Positions 7,596 to 15,198 of a stretch of DNA of 64,000 nt are shown here, piece after piece. The notes beneath the pieces are model-generated. The model saw only the letters and a list, made by a program, of their open reading frames with translations. It was not told the DNA's origin and searched no databases. Each line of letters starts with the position of its first letter. Positions within the stretch are counted from its first letter, which is position 1. Location of the stretch: NCBI GenBank assembly GCA_963681975.1, contig OY820613.1:1550001-1614000 (forward strand), written 5' to 3'. A program made the translations under genes and the position numbers. This DNA is from JANELJ01 sp024511395 (GTDB lineage: Bacteria > Pseudomonadota > Gammaproteobacteria > GRL18).

Positions 7596-8315
7596 TCAAA
7601 GATACTTCTTGAAGGTACTTGCTGTCACTGCCACAGCGAATGCAAATAGCACGGCGAATGGCAGCACAATAAACGTTGGGTGCAGACTGAACGGAAGCGC
7701 CAAATACGTGACCCAGGTCATCACGACCAGAGGTAGCGCCGCCTTCTTCGAGGAACTCTCCCTGCCACCACCCCATCGGCGCAGATCACGCTGCACCAGC
7801 CCGTCGACGAGCGCGACCAGACTGAACAACATAAAAATCGGCATCGCCAGGGTGAGGATTGCCAGGCGCACCGAGAACACTTGGGTCACCTGCATCATTG
7901 CAATGATATACTCTGCTACGGGCTGGTAGATCTTGTGCAGCGTTGGCCGGATACCCTGCTCATGCTTTAGCGGTAACGGCGACAGCCATTGGATGAAATC
8001 AACGAGCCGTGTCACCTCGAACAAGTAGTGGTAGGTATTATCGGCAAACCGTTTGGCGAATCGTGCCGGATCGGAAGTTATGACGCTACGTCGAAAATCG
8101 TTATCGAGATAACTGATCTCCTTGGCCAGCATGGTACGACTGTGATCGATCCCTTCATCCGGCCACCAAAGCGTCATGCCAGCCCATTCGACGATGCTCG
8201 AGAACAACAACGAAAACAACAACCACTGGATGATCTTCGCTACAGCCGACAGGCTCTTCGAGAACAGCCCTTGCTGATCAACCTGGCTACGTGGATCGGT
8301 AACAGCCTCAGCCAT
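7596..8315 (-). CDS. ICE-type membrane protein, DUF4400 family (TIGR03747-like)
   Basis: A 239-aa protein with about four hydrophobic segments: residues about 28-48, a middle one near 135-170, and two at the C-terminus within ALPLVVMTWVTYLALPF and FIVLPFAVLFAFAVAVT. Length, topology and a position directly after the traD tail with overlapping frames match the DUF4400 integrating-conjugative-element protein of the PFL_4697 type. It belongs to the conjugation gene set but is alone here, so it is probably a relic. GC content matches hipBA. Confidence 0.75.
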   Translation of the reverse strand: MAEAVTDPRSQVDQQGLFSKSLSAVAKIIQWLLFSLLFSSIVEWAGMTLWWPDEGIDHSRTMLAKEISYLDNDFRRSVITSDPARFAKRFADNTYHYLFEVTRLVDFIQWLSPLPLKHEQGIRPTLHKIYQPVAEYIIAMMQVTQVFSVRLAILTLAMPIFMLFSLVALVDGLVQRDLRRWGGGRESSSKKAALPLVVMTWVTYLALPFSLHPTFIVLPFAVLFAFAVAVTASTFKKYL

Positions 8316-8442
8316 CAGAAGCCTCCGGTTCTAACTCGGGTTCGCTGACATCTGGCGCGGCTGCCCACCACGGTTCCTGAACCCGATACCAGTGATCGTT
8401 AGTAATGTAACCTGAGATCTGGATAAGAACCCAGTCATTTAC
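8308..8442 (-). pseudogene. C-terminal remnant of traD (ICE coupling protein)
   Basis: Upstream of and overlapping the DUF4400 gene, a minus-strand frame encodes DWVLIQISGYITNDHWYRVQ followed by EPWWAAAPDVSEPELEPEASDG and a stop at 8308-8310. The HWYRVQEPWW tail is typical of the end of ICE TraD/VirD4-like coupling proteins, which precede DUF4400 in these elements. The frame is closed by a TAG at 8443-8445, so only about 44 codons remain. Confidence 0.6.
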
Positions 8443-8485
8443 CTAAATACAGAGAGTTTTCATATCACTCTCATCTATTCTGATT

Positions 8486-9686
8486 TGTAGTAGTTCAGAC
8501 CTGATCTGACAGTCCTCCCGTTTTGAAGGTGTCTGTCAGATTAAACCTGAGCTAAATTTTTTTCAGCCCGGACTGATTTCCCATCAGTTAATGTATCCAT
8601 GGGTGTTCTTCCACAACACATTTTTCCCTGATGGGTACGTTCATTATTATAATATCTGATCCATTCGTCCAGATCTTTTTGTAATTCTTCCATGGAAGAA
8701 TACAGTTTTTTTCTGAATGTGACCTGATAAAATTCCTGTAATATGGTTTTATGAAATCGCTCACATATTCCATTGGTCTGAGGTGAACGCGCTTTGGTCT
8801 TTGTATGGTCAATATCATTAATGGCCAGATAAAGCTGATAATCATGGTGCTCCACACGGCCACAGTATTCTGTTCCCCGGTCAGTTAAAATTCTTAATAA
8901 AGGGAGCTCCTGCTCTGCAAAGAATGGCAGGACTTTATCATTGAGCATATCGGCTGCTGTAACAGGCGTTTTTGTTGTGTAAAGCCTGGCAAAAGCGACT
9001 TTACTATAGGTATCCACAAAGGTTTGCTGATAGATACGACCCACGCCTTTTAATGTACCGACATAAAAGGTGTCCTGAGAACCCGGATAACCGGGGTGAG
9101 CCGTTTCAATTTCACCACAAGCTTCATCATCCTGTTTTTTCTTCTCCAGGGCGGCCACCTGCTCATCGCTGAGTATAATGCCTTCCTGGGCTACCTTATC
9201 TTCCAGAGCCTTAAGGCGCTTTTTAAAGTTTTCCAGGTTATTGCGTAGCCAGATAGAGCGTACACCACTTCCGGATACAAAAATGCCTCTTTTTCTCAAT
9301 TCATTACTGGTTCTGGCCTGGCCATGTGCGGGAAATTCAATGGCATATTCGCAGACCTTCTTTTCAGTATCCAGATCAACACGATTTTTCAAATTAGGTG
9401 TTCTTCGGCTTTTTGAGATCAGTGCTTCCAGGCCGCCTTCATCCACCAGTTCCTGATATCGGTAAAAAGTATCTCTTGATACGCCCATAACCTGGCAGGC
9501 TTTGGACACATTTCCTAATTCTTCGGCTAAATTTAATAAACCGGCTTTATGTTTGATGATAGGATTGTTAGTATGAAACATGAGAGTCTCCTTTTGTTTT
9601 GTCATAAAGATTCGACACCTTTAATCAAAACGGGAAACTCTCACTAAGTCAAGCCGACTGTCAGATCAGGTCTGAACTACTACATG
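8486..9686 (-). mobile_element. IS481-like insertion sequence
   Basis: The 1201-bp element has perfect terminal inverted repeats of about 29 bp, starting TGTAGTAGTTCAGACCTGAT at 8486 and mirrored up to 9686. It carries one transposase gene on the minus strand. The flanks differ: a traD relic plus 50 bp of unknown sequence on the left, an IS5 fragment on the right. No target duplication is seen, so the element probably took part in a deletion. Confidence 0.85.
8541..9581 (-). CDS. IS481-family transposase
   Basis: A 346-aa protein from ATG 9581, chosen because AAGGAG lies 8 nt upstream; a start 24 nt earlier is possible. The N-terminus has an HTH (NVSKACQVMGVSRDTFYRYQ). The DDE integrase core shows FVDTYSKVAFARLY, LTDRGTEYCG and the QTNGICERFHKTILQEFY block with the catalytic Glu, then YNNERTHQGKMC. 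Length and motifs fit the IS481 group. The frame is intact. Confidence 0.88.
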   Translation of the reverse strand: MFHTNNPIIKHKAGLLNLAEELGNVSKACQVMGVSRDTFYRYQELVDEGGLEALISKSRRTPNLKNRVDLDTEKKVCEYAIEFPAHGQARTSNELRKRGIFVSGSGVRSIWLRNNLENFKKRLKALEDKVAQEGIILSDEQVAALEKKKQDDEACGEIETAHPGYPGSQDTFYVGTLKGVGRIYQQTFVDTYSKVAFARLYTTKTPVTAADMLNDKVLPFFAEQELPLLRILTDRGTEYCGRVEHHDYQLYLAINDIDHTKTKARSPQTNGICERFHKTILQEFYQVTFRKKLYSSMEELQKDLDEWIRYYNNERTHQGKMCCGRTPMDTLTDGKSVRAEKNLAQV

Positions 9687-9794
9687 TTAAACGGGATATT
9701 GAACGACAACTGCCCAACTATTCTGTTGATATTCAGTCATTGTTTGAAGTAGCTCTAAAACAGGCTCAGAAACTAATTGAGCAGGAGCAGCACA
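9687..9794 (+). mobile_element. IS5 transposase fragment
   Basis: These 108 bases are nearly identical to positions 61207-61314 of the intact IS5 copy (the coding segment around RDIERQLPNYSVDIQS). Both ends are cut, by IS481 on the left and by native DNA on the right. It is a relic of an IS5 element that once stood here. Confidence 0.8.
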
Positions 9795-9796
9795 CT

Positions 9797-10324
9797 TTAA
9801 CCCGGTTTCCAGACCTGGACAATGGATTCTTTATTTGCAGGACTCTGTTTTCTGTTCCAGTAAGTTGCTCTTTGATAAGCCTGTTCAAAAAACTCCGGAT
9901 CTTTTGCAATATCTGTACAGAGTTTTTTGGTGTCCGGACGCACACCACCCCGCCCCAGATCCAGCCGATCCGCATCCCAGCAGGTTTGTATAGTAATGTC
10001 TGCTTCCGTCAGTCCCCGGCTGTGATAATAACAGGCATATTCCAGCCGCTCTTTTTGCACAGGCCTAATATTCAGCAGGGTATCCGGCAGGCTGTGGATA
10101 AAGGCAGCAGCTCCCGGACCATGTTCAGGATCATTAAAATCAGCTTCTCGTTTAACATCGTGTAAAAAAGCAAATAACTCCACTACCTTTTGATCGGCCG
10201 CATTATTTCGGGCAATCTGCAGACCGTTTACCCTTACCCTGGACCAGTGCGGTAGACCATGAATACCCTGCCAGTCCAGTATAAATGTACTCCTGATTAA
10301 CTGCAGTAAGTCTCTGCTTATCAT
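9797..10324 (-). CDS. HD-domain phosphohydrolase-like protein
   Basis: A 175-aa protein with the metal-binding HD pattern: HGLPHWSRV (His23, His27) near the start, FAFLHDVKRE with the His-Asp pair in the first third, DPEHG after it, and a later CWDADRLDLGR with Asp. These fit an HD-superfamily hydrolase acting on nucleotides or phosphate esters; the substrate is unknown. It is a single gene on the minus strand, ending three bases from an IS5 scar. The last residues (VQVWKPG) are next to that junction, so the natural C-terminus may have been altered. Confidence 0.75.
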   Translation of the reverse strand: MISRDLLQLIRSTFILDWQGIHGLPHWSRVRVNGLQIARNNAADQKVVELFAFLHDVKREADFNDPEHGPGAAAFIHSLPDTLLNIRPVQKERLEYACYYHSRGLTEADITIQTCWDADRLDLGRGGVRPDTKKLCTDIAKDPEFFEQAYQRATYWNRKQSPANKESIVQVWKPG

Positions 10325-10445
10325 TAATAAATGCTCCTTTTTTCAGTAAAGCCTGTAGATGACCTGGATCAATTTTATTCAAGTATTTTACCACTTTCTA
10401 ATAATTTCATTTGACAAAGTCAACTTTAAAAAACATAATACAACT

Positions 10446-10462
10446 AATAATCATTCTCATTA
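10446..10462 (+). promoter_or_regulatory. Fur-box-like site upstream of the ftr operon
   Basis: AATAATCATTCTCATTA lies 23 bases before the ATG of the P19-like gene and resembles the Fur consensus (GATAATGATAATCATTATC) in most positions. Iron repression of the following iron-uptake genes is therefore likely. Confidence 0.6.
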
Positions 10463-10484
10463 AGATTTACAGGAGTTCTATATT

Positions 10485-11045
10485 ATGTTGTTTTTATCCT
10501 CCAGGATCCCTTTTCTTTTAGGTTCAGGTCTGTTGCTTTCCAGTTTATCGGCACAGGCCATTGAATATCCTGTCGGTGTTCCCGAACAGCGTAACGGCAT
10601 GGAAATCGCTGCCGTTTACCTGCAACCCGTGCGCATGGAACCTGAAGGTATGATGACCCCTTCAGAAAAATCCGATGTTCATCTGGAAGCTGATATCCGC
10701 GCCCTGGACATCAATTCCAATGGTTTTGCCGAAGGTGACTGGATACCGTATCTGCATGTTAAATACGAAGTCCATAAAAAAGGCTCCGATAAAGTCATTA
10801 AGGGCGATTTTATGCCCATGGTCGCCAATGACGGCCCTCATTACGGTGATAATGTAAAGCTCATGGGTCCGGGCAAATACACCGTTAAATATACCATCTA
10901 CCCACCTAATTCTCCTGAAAATCCTTCCGGCAAACACTTTGGCCGACATACTGACCGCCTTACCGGTGTACGTCCCTGGTTCAAACCCTTTGATGTGGAA
11001 TATGAATTTATCTTTGCCGGCATTGGTAAACGCGGAGGCTATTAA
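10485..11045 (+). CDS. ftrA: Periplasmic iron-binding protein, P19/FtrA/FetP family
   Basis: A 186-aa protein with a signal peptide (hydrophobic 8-24, cleavage after SAQA). The mature part matches the P19/Tpd family: GVPEQRNGMEIAAVYLQP, MEPEGM, HLEADIRA and VANDGPHYGDNV, with Met, His and Glu residues that bind Cu and Fe in family members. It captures periplasmic iron for the FTR1 permease encoded downstream. AGGAG precedes the ATG, and a Fur-like box lies upstream. It is the first gene of the operon; the porin gene starts 3 nt later. Confidence 0.88.
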   Translation: MLFLSSRIPFLLGSGLLLSSLSAQAIEYPVGVPEQRNGMEIAAVYLQPVRMEPEGMMTPSEKSDVHLEADIRALDINSNGFAEGDWIPYLHVKYEVHKKGSDKVIKGDFMPMVANDGPHYGDNVKLMGPGKYTVKYTIYPPNSPENPSGKHFGRHTDRLTGVRPWFKPFDVEYEFIFAGIGKRGGY

Positions 11046-11048
11046 ACC

Positions 11049-12476
11049 ATGCTGAAACTAAAAACTCTCTCTCTTGCAGTCATCGCCGGCCTGAGTATCA
11101 GCAGTTTCACTATACCTGTTAATGCCAGCAACCTGGATGCGCAGATTTTAAAACGCCTTGAGCAGATGGAAAAACGCCTTAAGGCTCTCGAAACGGAAAA
11201 TGCTCAGCTTAAAAAAGCCCTGAACGAACCTTATATTAGTGCCAGTGAACCTGAACTAACCGCTCGACTAAAATCTGTAGAATCACAATCCAACCGCTAT
11301 AAGAAAATGGCTGATATAGCGGAGTCACTTGAAGGTATTGAAGTCTCCGGAGGCTTAACCATGGTTGGCCAACATTTATCCGGAAAACCCCAGGATTACG
11401 ACAAAAACGATTCAGAGCTTAATTATCGAGGTGACCTGGAAATAACTATTCCTGTTGGCAATATTGGTACATCTAAAGGCAAACTATTTACCCATTTAAG
11501 AGTTGGTCAAGGTCTTGGAATCGAAAATGCACCTTACGATGATGGTAGCGGAGGCACCTTTTCCTCCTTTAACAGCACCAGTTTTCAGCGGCCAGGTTTC
11601 AATAAATCCGACAGTACTATTTTGCTGGCTCAATTATGGTATCAATTAGATATGCCTTTACCATTAGGTGGTAATACCGATTATTCAAGAGGACATCTGG
11701 AAATGACCATCGGTAAAATGGATCCCTTTATGTTCTTTGATCAAAATGCCATTGCCGATGATGAAACCAGAGGTTTTATGAACCAGTCATTTGTACATAA
11801 TCCTCTACTGGATGCTGGTGGTGATATTGGAGCGGATGAATTTGGCTTTACCCCTGGATTCCGTATGGCCTGGGTTAATGAAACTCAAAAACCTATACAG
11901 TACGGCCTGTCTTTTGGTGCATTTGGAGCCGGAAAAGGTGCTGAGTTTAATGATAGCTTATCTGATCCGTTTTATATTATTCAGGGTGAAACTCAACAAA
12001 GGTTTTTTTCTGGTCTGGAAGGTAATTACAGAATTTACTACTGGAAAAACTATTCGGGACAGGACTTTAATAAACCTGACGAAGATTACAGCACTCATGC
12101 CGGCTTTGGCTTAAGCATTGATCAAAAGGTGCATGACTATACCACTGTCTTTGCCCGTTATGGTCAGCAGACCCAGGGTGATGTGTCCTTTGATCAGACC
12201 CTGACTTTTGGTGCCGAATTTGGCGGTAGTTACTGGAGTCGGGGCGGTGATGCCATTGGTGTAGCCCTGGGCTTTCTGTCTCTGAGTGATGAATACAAGG
12301 ATGCCAACCCTGCAATGGATGATGGAGCCGAACAGGTTGCAGAACTTTATTACCGTTATCGAATCAATGAACAAATCCATCTGTCACCCAATGTACAACA
12401 TATTCGCAATCCTGCCGGTGATAAAGATGCATCCTCTTTAACTGCTTATGGATTAAGAGCACAGTTAGATTTTTAA
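11049..12476 (+). CDS. Outer-membrane porin with N-terminal coiled coil
   Basis: A 475-aa protein with a signal peptide (cleaved after VNA), a short coiled coil at about 30-60 (LKRLEQMEKRLKALETENAQLKKAL in pieces) and a long beta-strand-rich region ending in a terminal Phe (RAQLDF), as in outer-membrane barrels. The architecture resembles the OprB/porin group with an N-terminal coiled coil. It lies between ftrA (3 nt upstream) and the cupredoxin gene (ftrB) in the same operon, an unusual insertion into the ftrABCD order. It may let iron or copper chelates cross the outer membrane for this uptake system. That role is inference. Confidence 0.75.
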   Translation: MLKLKTLSLAVIAGLSISSFTIPVNASNLDAQILKRLEQMEKRLKALETENAQLKKALNEPYISASEPELTARLKSVESQSNRYKKMADIAESLEGIEVSGGLTMVGQHLSGKPQDYDKNDSELNYRGDLEITIPVGNIGTSKGKLFTHLRVGQGLGIENAPYDDGSGGTFSSFNSTSFQRPGFNKSDSTILLAQLWYQLDMPLPLGGNTDYSRGHLEMTIGKMDPFMFFDQNAIADDETRGFMNQSFVHNPLLDAGGDIGADEFGFTPGFRMAWVNETQKPIQYGLSFGAFGAGKGAEFNDSLSDPFYIIQGETQQRFFSGLEGNYRIYYWKNYSGQDFNKPDEDYSTHAGFGLSIDQKVHDYTTVFARYGQQTQGDVSFDQTLTFGAEFGGSYWSRGGDAIGVALGFLSLSDEYKDANPAMDDGAEQVAELYYRYRINEQIHLSPNVQHIRNPAGDKDASSLTAYGLRAQLDF

Positions 12477-12506
12477 GACTAATCCAGACTTTATTTGGAG
12501 TTATTT

Positions 12507-12836
12507 ATGAAACAAATTTTAATGCTGTTTATAAGTGCTTTTCTGTTTCTGAGCAGCACTGTGCAGGCTGAACTGCCCGCCTATAAACTGACCGTCAAAA
12601 ACGGTTACTTTGAACCGAAAGTCATTGAAGTACCCTCTAAAACCCGCTTTAAAATCATCATTACCAATCTTGGTCCGGGCCCGGAAGAATTTGAAAGCAA
12701 AAAGTTACGCAAGGAAACTGTACTGGCTGAAGGCGTTACCCGTTCTATAGTTTTTGCCCCCTTAAAACCGGGCCGGTATCGTTTTTTTGGTGAGTTTCAC
12801 CCTGAAACTGCGGAAGGCTATATTGTTGTTAAATAG
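12507..12836 (+). CDS. ftrB: Periplasmic cupredoxin-domain protein of the ftr system
   Basis: 109 aa from the ATG at 12507, which has GGAG 8 nt upstream. A signal peptide (to about VQA) is followed by a cupredoxin-like fold: LTVKNGYFEPKVIEVPSKTRFKIIITNLGPGPEEFES and a C-terminal GEFHPETAEGYIVVK. It corresponds to FtrB or to the cupredoxin part of EfeO. It probably oxidises Fe(II) or passes iron to the FTR1 permease, whose gene starts 11 nt downstream. Confidence 0.8.
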   Translation: MKQILMLFISAFLFLSSTVQAELPAYKLTVKNGYFEPKVIEVPSKTRFKIIITNLGPGPEEFESKKLRKETVLAEGVTRSIVFAPLKPGRYRFFGEFHPETAEGYIVVK

Positions 12837-12847
12837 AGAGATAAATT

Positions 12848-13687
12848 ATGGGTAGTACTATTTTTATTGTCTGGCGAGAAAGCATTGAAGCCATGCTGGT
12901 AATTGGTATTTTATACACCTGGCTTAAAACACAAACCCGTTCCGGCTCTGTTGATGCCGTAATGGGTTTACGTTATTTATGGGGCGGTGTACTGGGTGGC
13001 ATCGGCCTGGCGTTAGCACTGGCCTTTATTATGCTCAAAGTACAGAGTGAATTGGCCGCTGAGGCACTGGATTATTTTCAGATTGCCATTGTGCTGATTG
13101 CCTCTGCCCTCATTACCCAGATGGTGATCTGGATGCGCTGTAACAGTCGCACACTAAAGGCAGAACTGGAAAACGGCCTGCAACAGGCCAGAGAAAATAC
13201 CAACTGGTGGGGTATGGCCACTCTGGCTGCCATAGCCGTGGGCCGGGAAGGCGCTGAAACCGTCATTTTTGTTTATGGTAACGGGCTGGCACAGAACACC
13301 GCACTCATACCGTTTAGCCTGGCGGTTATCGGTGGTTTTGTACTGGCTTTTATTACTTTCCGGGCACTGCAAAAGGGTACCCGCTGGTTTTCCTGGCAAC
13401 TGTTTTTCCGGATCAGTGAAGTCTTATTACTGCTGTTAGCGGCTGCCTTACTGATGGATGGTATAGAACGTATGATTGGACTTGACTGGATACCGGCCAT
13501 TATTGATCCTGTCTGGGACAGCAGTTTTATACTGGATGACAGCTCCACTATCGGCTCTCTGGTTTCAGCCTTCACCGGTTATCGTTCTTATCCGGCTCTA
13601 AGCATGTTGCTGGCCTATGGTCTTTACTGGCTGGCGGTATTCTGGTTATTAAAGCGGGCCAGTGTGCGGCCATTAGCCAGTGCCTGA
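12848..13687 (+). CDS. ftrC: FTR1-family high-affinity iron permease
   Basis: A 279-aa integral membrane protein with about seven hydrophobic segments. The two diagnostic REXXE motifs are present: WRESIEAM (10-14) in the first helix and GREGAETV in the middle of the protein. FTR1/EfeU permeases move iron across the inner membrane using these acidic residues. Its position after the P19-like and cupredoxin genes defines the FtrABCD type of ferrous iron importer. Confidence 0.92.
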   Translation: MGSTIFIVWRESIEAMLVIGILYTWLKTQTRSGSVDAVMGLRYLWGGVLGGIGLALALAFIMLKVQSELAAEALDYFQIAIVLIASALITQMVIWMRCNSRTLKAELENGLQQARENTNWWGMATLAAIAVGREGAETVIFVYGNGLAQNTALIPFSLAVIGGFVLAFITFRALQKGTRWFSWQLFFRISEVLLLLLAAALLMDGIERMIGLDWIPAIIDPVWDSSFILDDSSTIGSLVSAFTGYRSYPALSMLLAYGLYWLAVFWLLKRASVRPLASA

Positions 13688-13745
13688 ACTTTTCAAATGA
13701 ATTAAAACAGAATCATTACATCCAGACAAGAGTTACCAAAGTATT

Positions 13746-15146
13746 ATGAATGTCTCCACCATAGCCATTAAACAAATACCACTAAAAAAACCTTTTTTGC
13801 AGAAACTGGGCAATTTTATACAGCAGCACCGAAGAATTATTCTTGGTCTGCAATGGTTTATTGTATTGTTTTATTTTACTCTGTTGATCTGGCCGGCTAT
13901 GCTGCCGCTGCCCAAAGATTATGTGCATTTTTATGAAAATTTAATTCTCTTTGCTCAGTTTATTTTCTGGGGGATCTGGTGGCCCTTTGTTATGCTCAGT
14001 ATGGTATTAATGGGCAGGGTCTGGTGCGGGGTATTCTGTCCGGAAGGTGCATTAAGTGAATGGACCAGCCGCTTTGGACTGGGCCACGCCATTCCCCGCT
14101 GGATACGCTGGGGTGGCTGGCCCTTTGTGGCATTTGTGATCACCACCATTTACGGTCAGCTTATTTCGGTTTATGAATACCCCAAAGCCGCTCTGTTAAT
14201 CCTGGGTGGTTCCACAGTAGTTGCTATGCTGGTAGGTTTTATTTATGGCAGGGGAAAACGGGTCTGGTGCCGTCACCTGTGTCCGGCCAATGGCGTATTT
14301 TCCCTCCTGTCCCGTCTGGCTCCCATCCATTTTAAAGTGGATAGCGAAGCCTGGGCGCAGGCTCCGCACCGCACCCCGGCCGTAGACTGCGCCCCGCTGG
14401 TCAGTGTCCGCAGTATGACCGGTAATAGTGACTGCCATATGTGTGGTCGCTGCAGCGGCCACCGTCAGGCTGTTGCCCTGAGCAGCCGCTCACCGGCTCA
14501 GGAAATTCTGAATATTGAACCGGCTAAAGCCAGTTACTGGGATATTTTATTACTGGCACCGGGCATGCTGGGCGTGGCTACCGGCGCTTTTCAATGGTCT
14601 GCCTCACCCTGGTTTGTACAGTTAAAACAGAACATTGCCGAATGGCTGATTGAGCGAGACAATTTCTGGCTGCTTAATGATAATGCCCCATGGTGGTTAT
14701 TAACCCATTATCCCGACACTAATGATGTGTTCAGCTATCTGGATGGGGTAAGTATTTTACTGTATATCGGTGCAACCACTGCTGTTATTGGCGGTAGTAT
14801 TATGGCTGGTTTATGGCTGGCAGGACGTATTATTAAATCCGAAACCATAATCCCCTGGCATCTGGGCTATAGCCTGACCCCGCTGGCCGGTACCAGTGTC
14901 TTTATGGGCCTGACCGCTCTAACCATCAGTATGTTAAAAGCCGAGCATATCACCCTGGACTGGGTTGAACCCATGCGGATCAGTTTAATGCTTATTGGCT
15001 ATAGCTGGATGGCTTATTTATTATGGCAAAAGACCACACAGATTAATAAGCTGCAATGGCTACAGAGATTATCTGCCTGGGTAGTTATATTAGTGGGAAC
15101 AATACCGGTAGGATTAAGCTGGTATATTATGTTTTATGTCTGGTAA
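13746..15146 (+). CDS. ftrD: Membrane polyferredoxin of the ftr system
   Basis: A 466-aa protein with about ten hydrophobic segments and three cysteine clusters: WCGVFCPEGA (about 97-101), WCRHLCPANG (about 175-179) and CHMCGRC (about 230-236). The first two belong to the NapH/CcoG type of membrane iron-sulfur protein. FtrD proteins are thought to pass electrons that reduce the iron handled by FtrA-C. It is the last gene of the operon and is followed by a strong hairpin. Confidence 0.87.
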   Translation: MNVSTIAIKQIPLKKPFLQKLGNFIQQHRRIILGLQWFIVLFYFTLLIWPAMLPLPKDYVHFYENLILFAQFIFWGIWWPFVMLSMVLMGRVWCGVFCPEGALSEWTSRFGLGHAIPRWIRWGGWPFVAFVITTIYGQLISVYEYPKAALLILGGSTVVAMLVGFIYGRGKRVWCRHLCPANGVFSLLSRLAPIHFKVDSEAWAQAPHRTPAVDCAPLVSVRSMTGNSDCHMCGRCSGHRQAVALSSRSPAQEILNIEPAKASYWDILLLAPGMLGVATGAFQWSASPWFVQLKQNIAEWLIERDNFWLLNDNAPWWLLTHYPDTNDVFSYLDGVSILLYIGATTAVIGGSIMAGLWLAGRIIKSETIIPWHLGYSLTPLAGTSVFMGLTALTISMLKAEHITLDWVEPMRISLMLIGYSWMAYLLWQKTTQINKLQWLQRLSAWVVILVGTIPVGLSWYIMFYVW

Positions 15147-15155
15147 GAATATAAT

Positions 15156-15182
15156 GCAGGGGAGGCTAGAATACTCCCCTGC
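15156..15182. terminator. Bidirectional hairpin between ftrD and the TonB receptor
   Basis: A perfect 9-bp stem, GCAGGGGAG (15156-15164) and CTCCCCTGC (15174-15182), lies between the convergent ftrD and receptor genes. No long T-run follows on the plus strand, so efficiency is uncertain. Confidence 0.6.
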
Positions 15183-15198
15183 CGGATAAAACTCTGCT

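Noticed and set aside
10203..10394. 63-codon minus-strand frame overlapping the HD-domain gene start
   Set aside because: It overlaps the better-supported HD-domain frame and has no family features.
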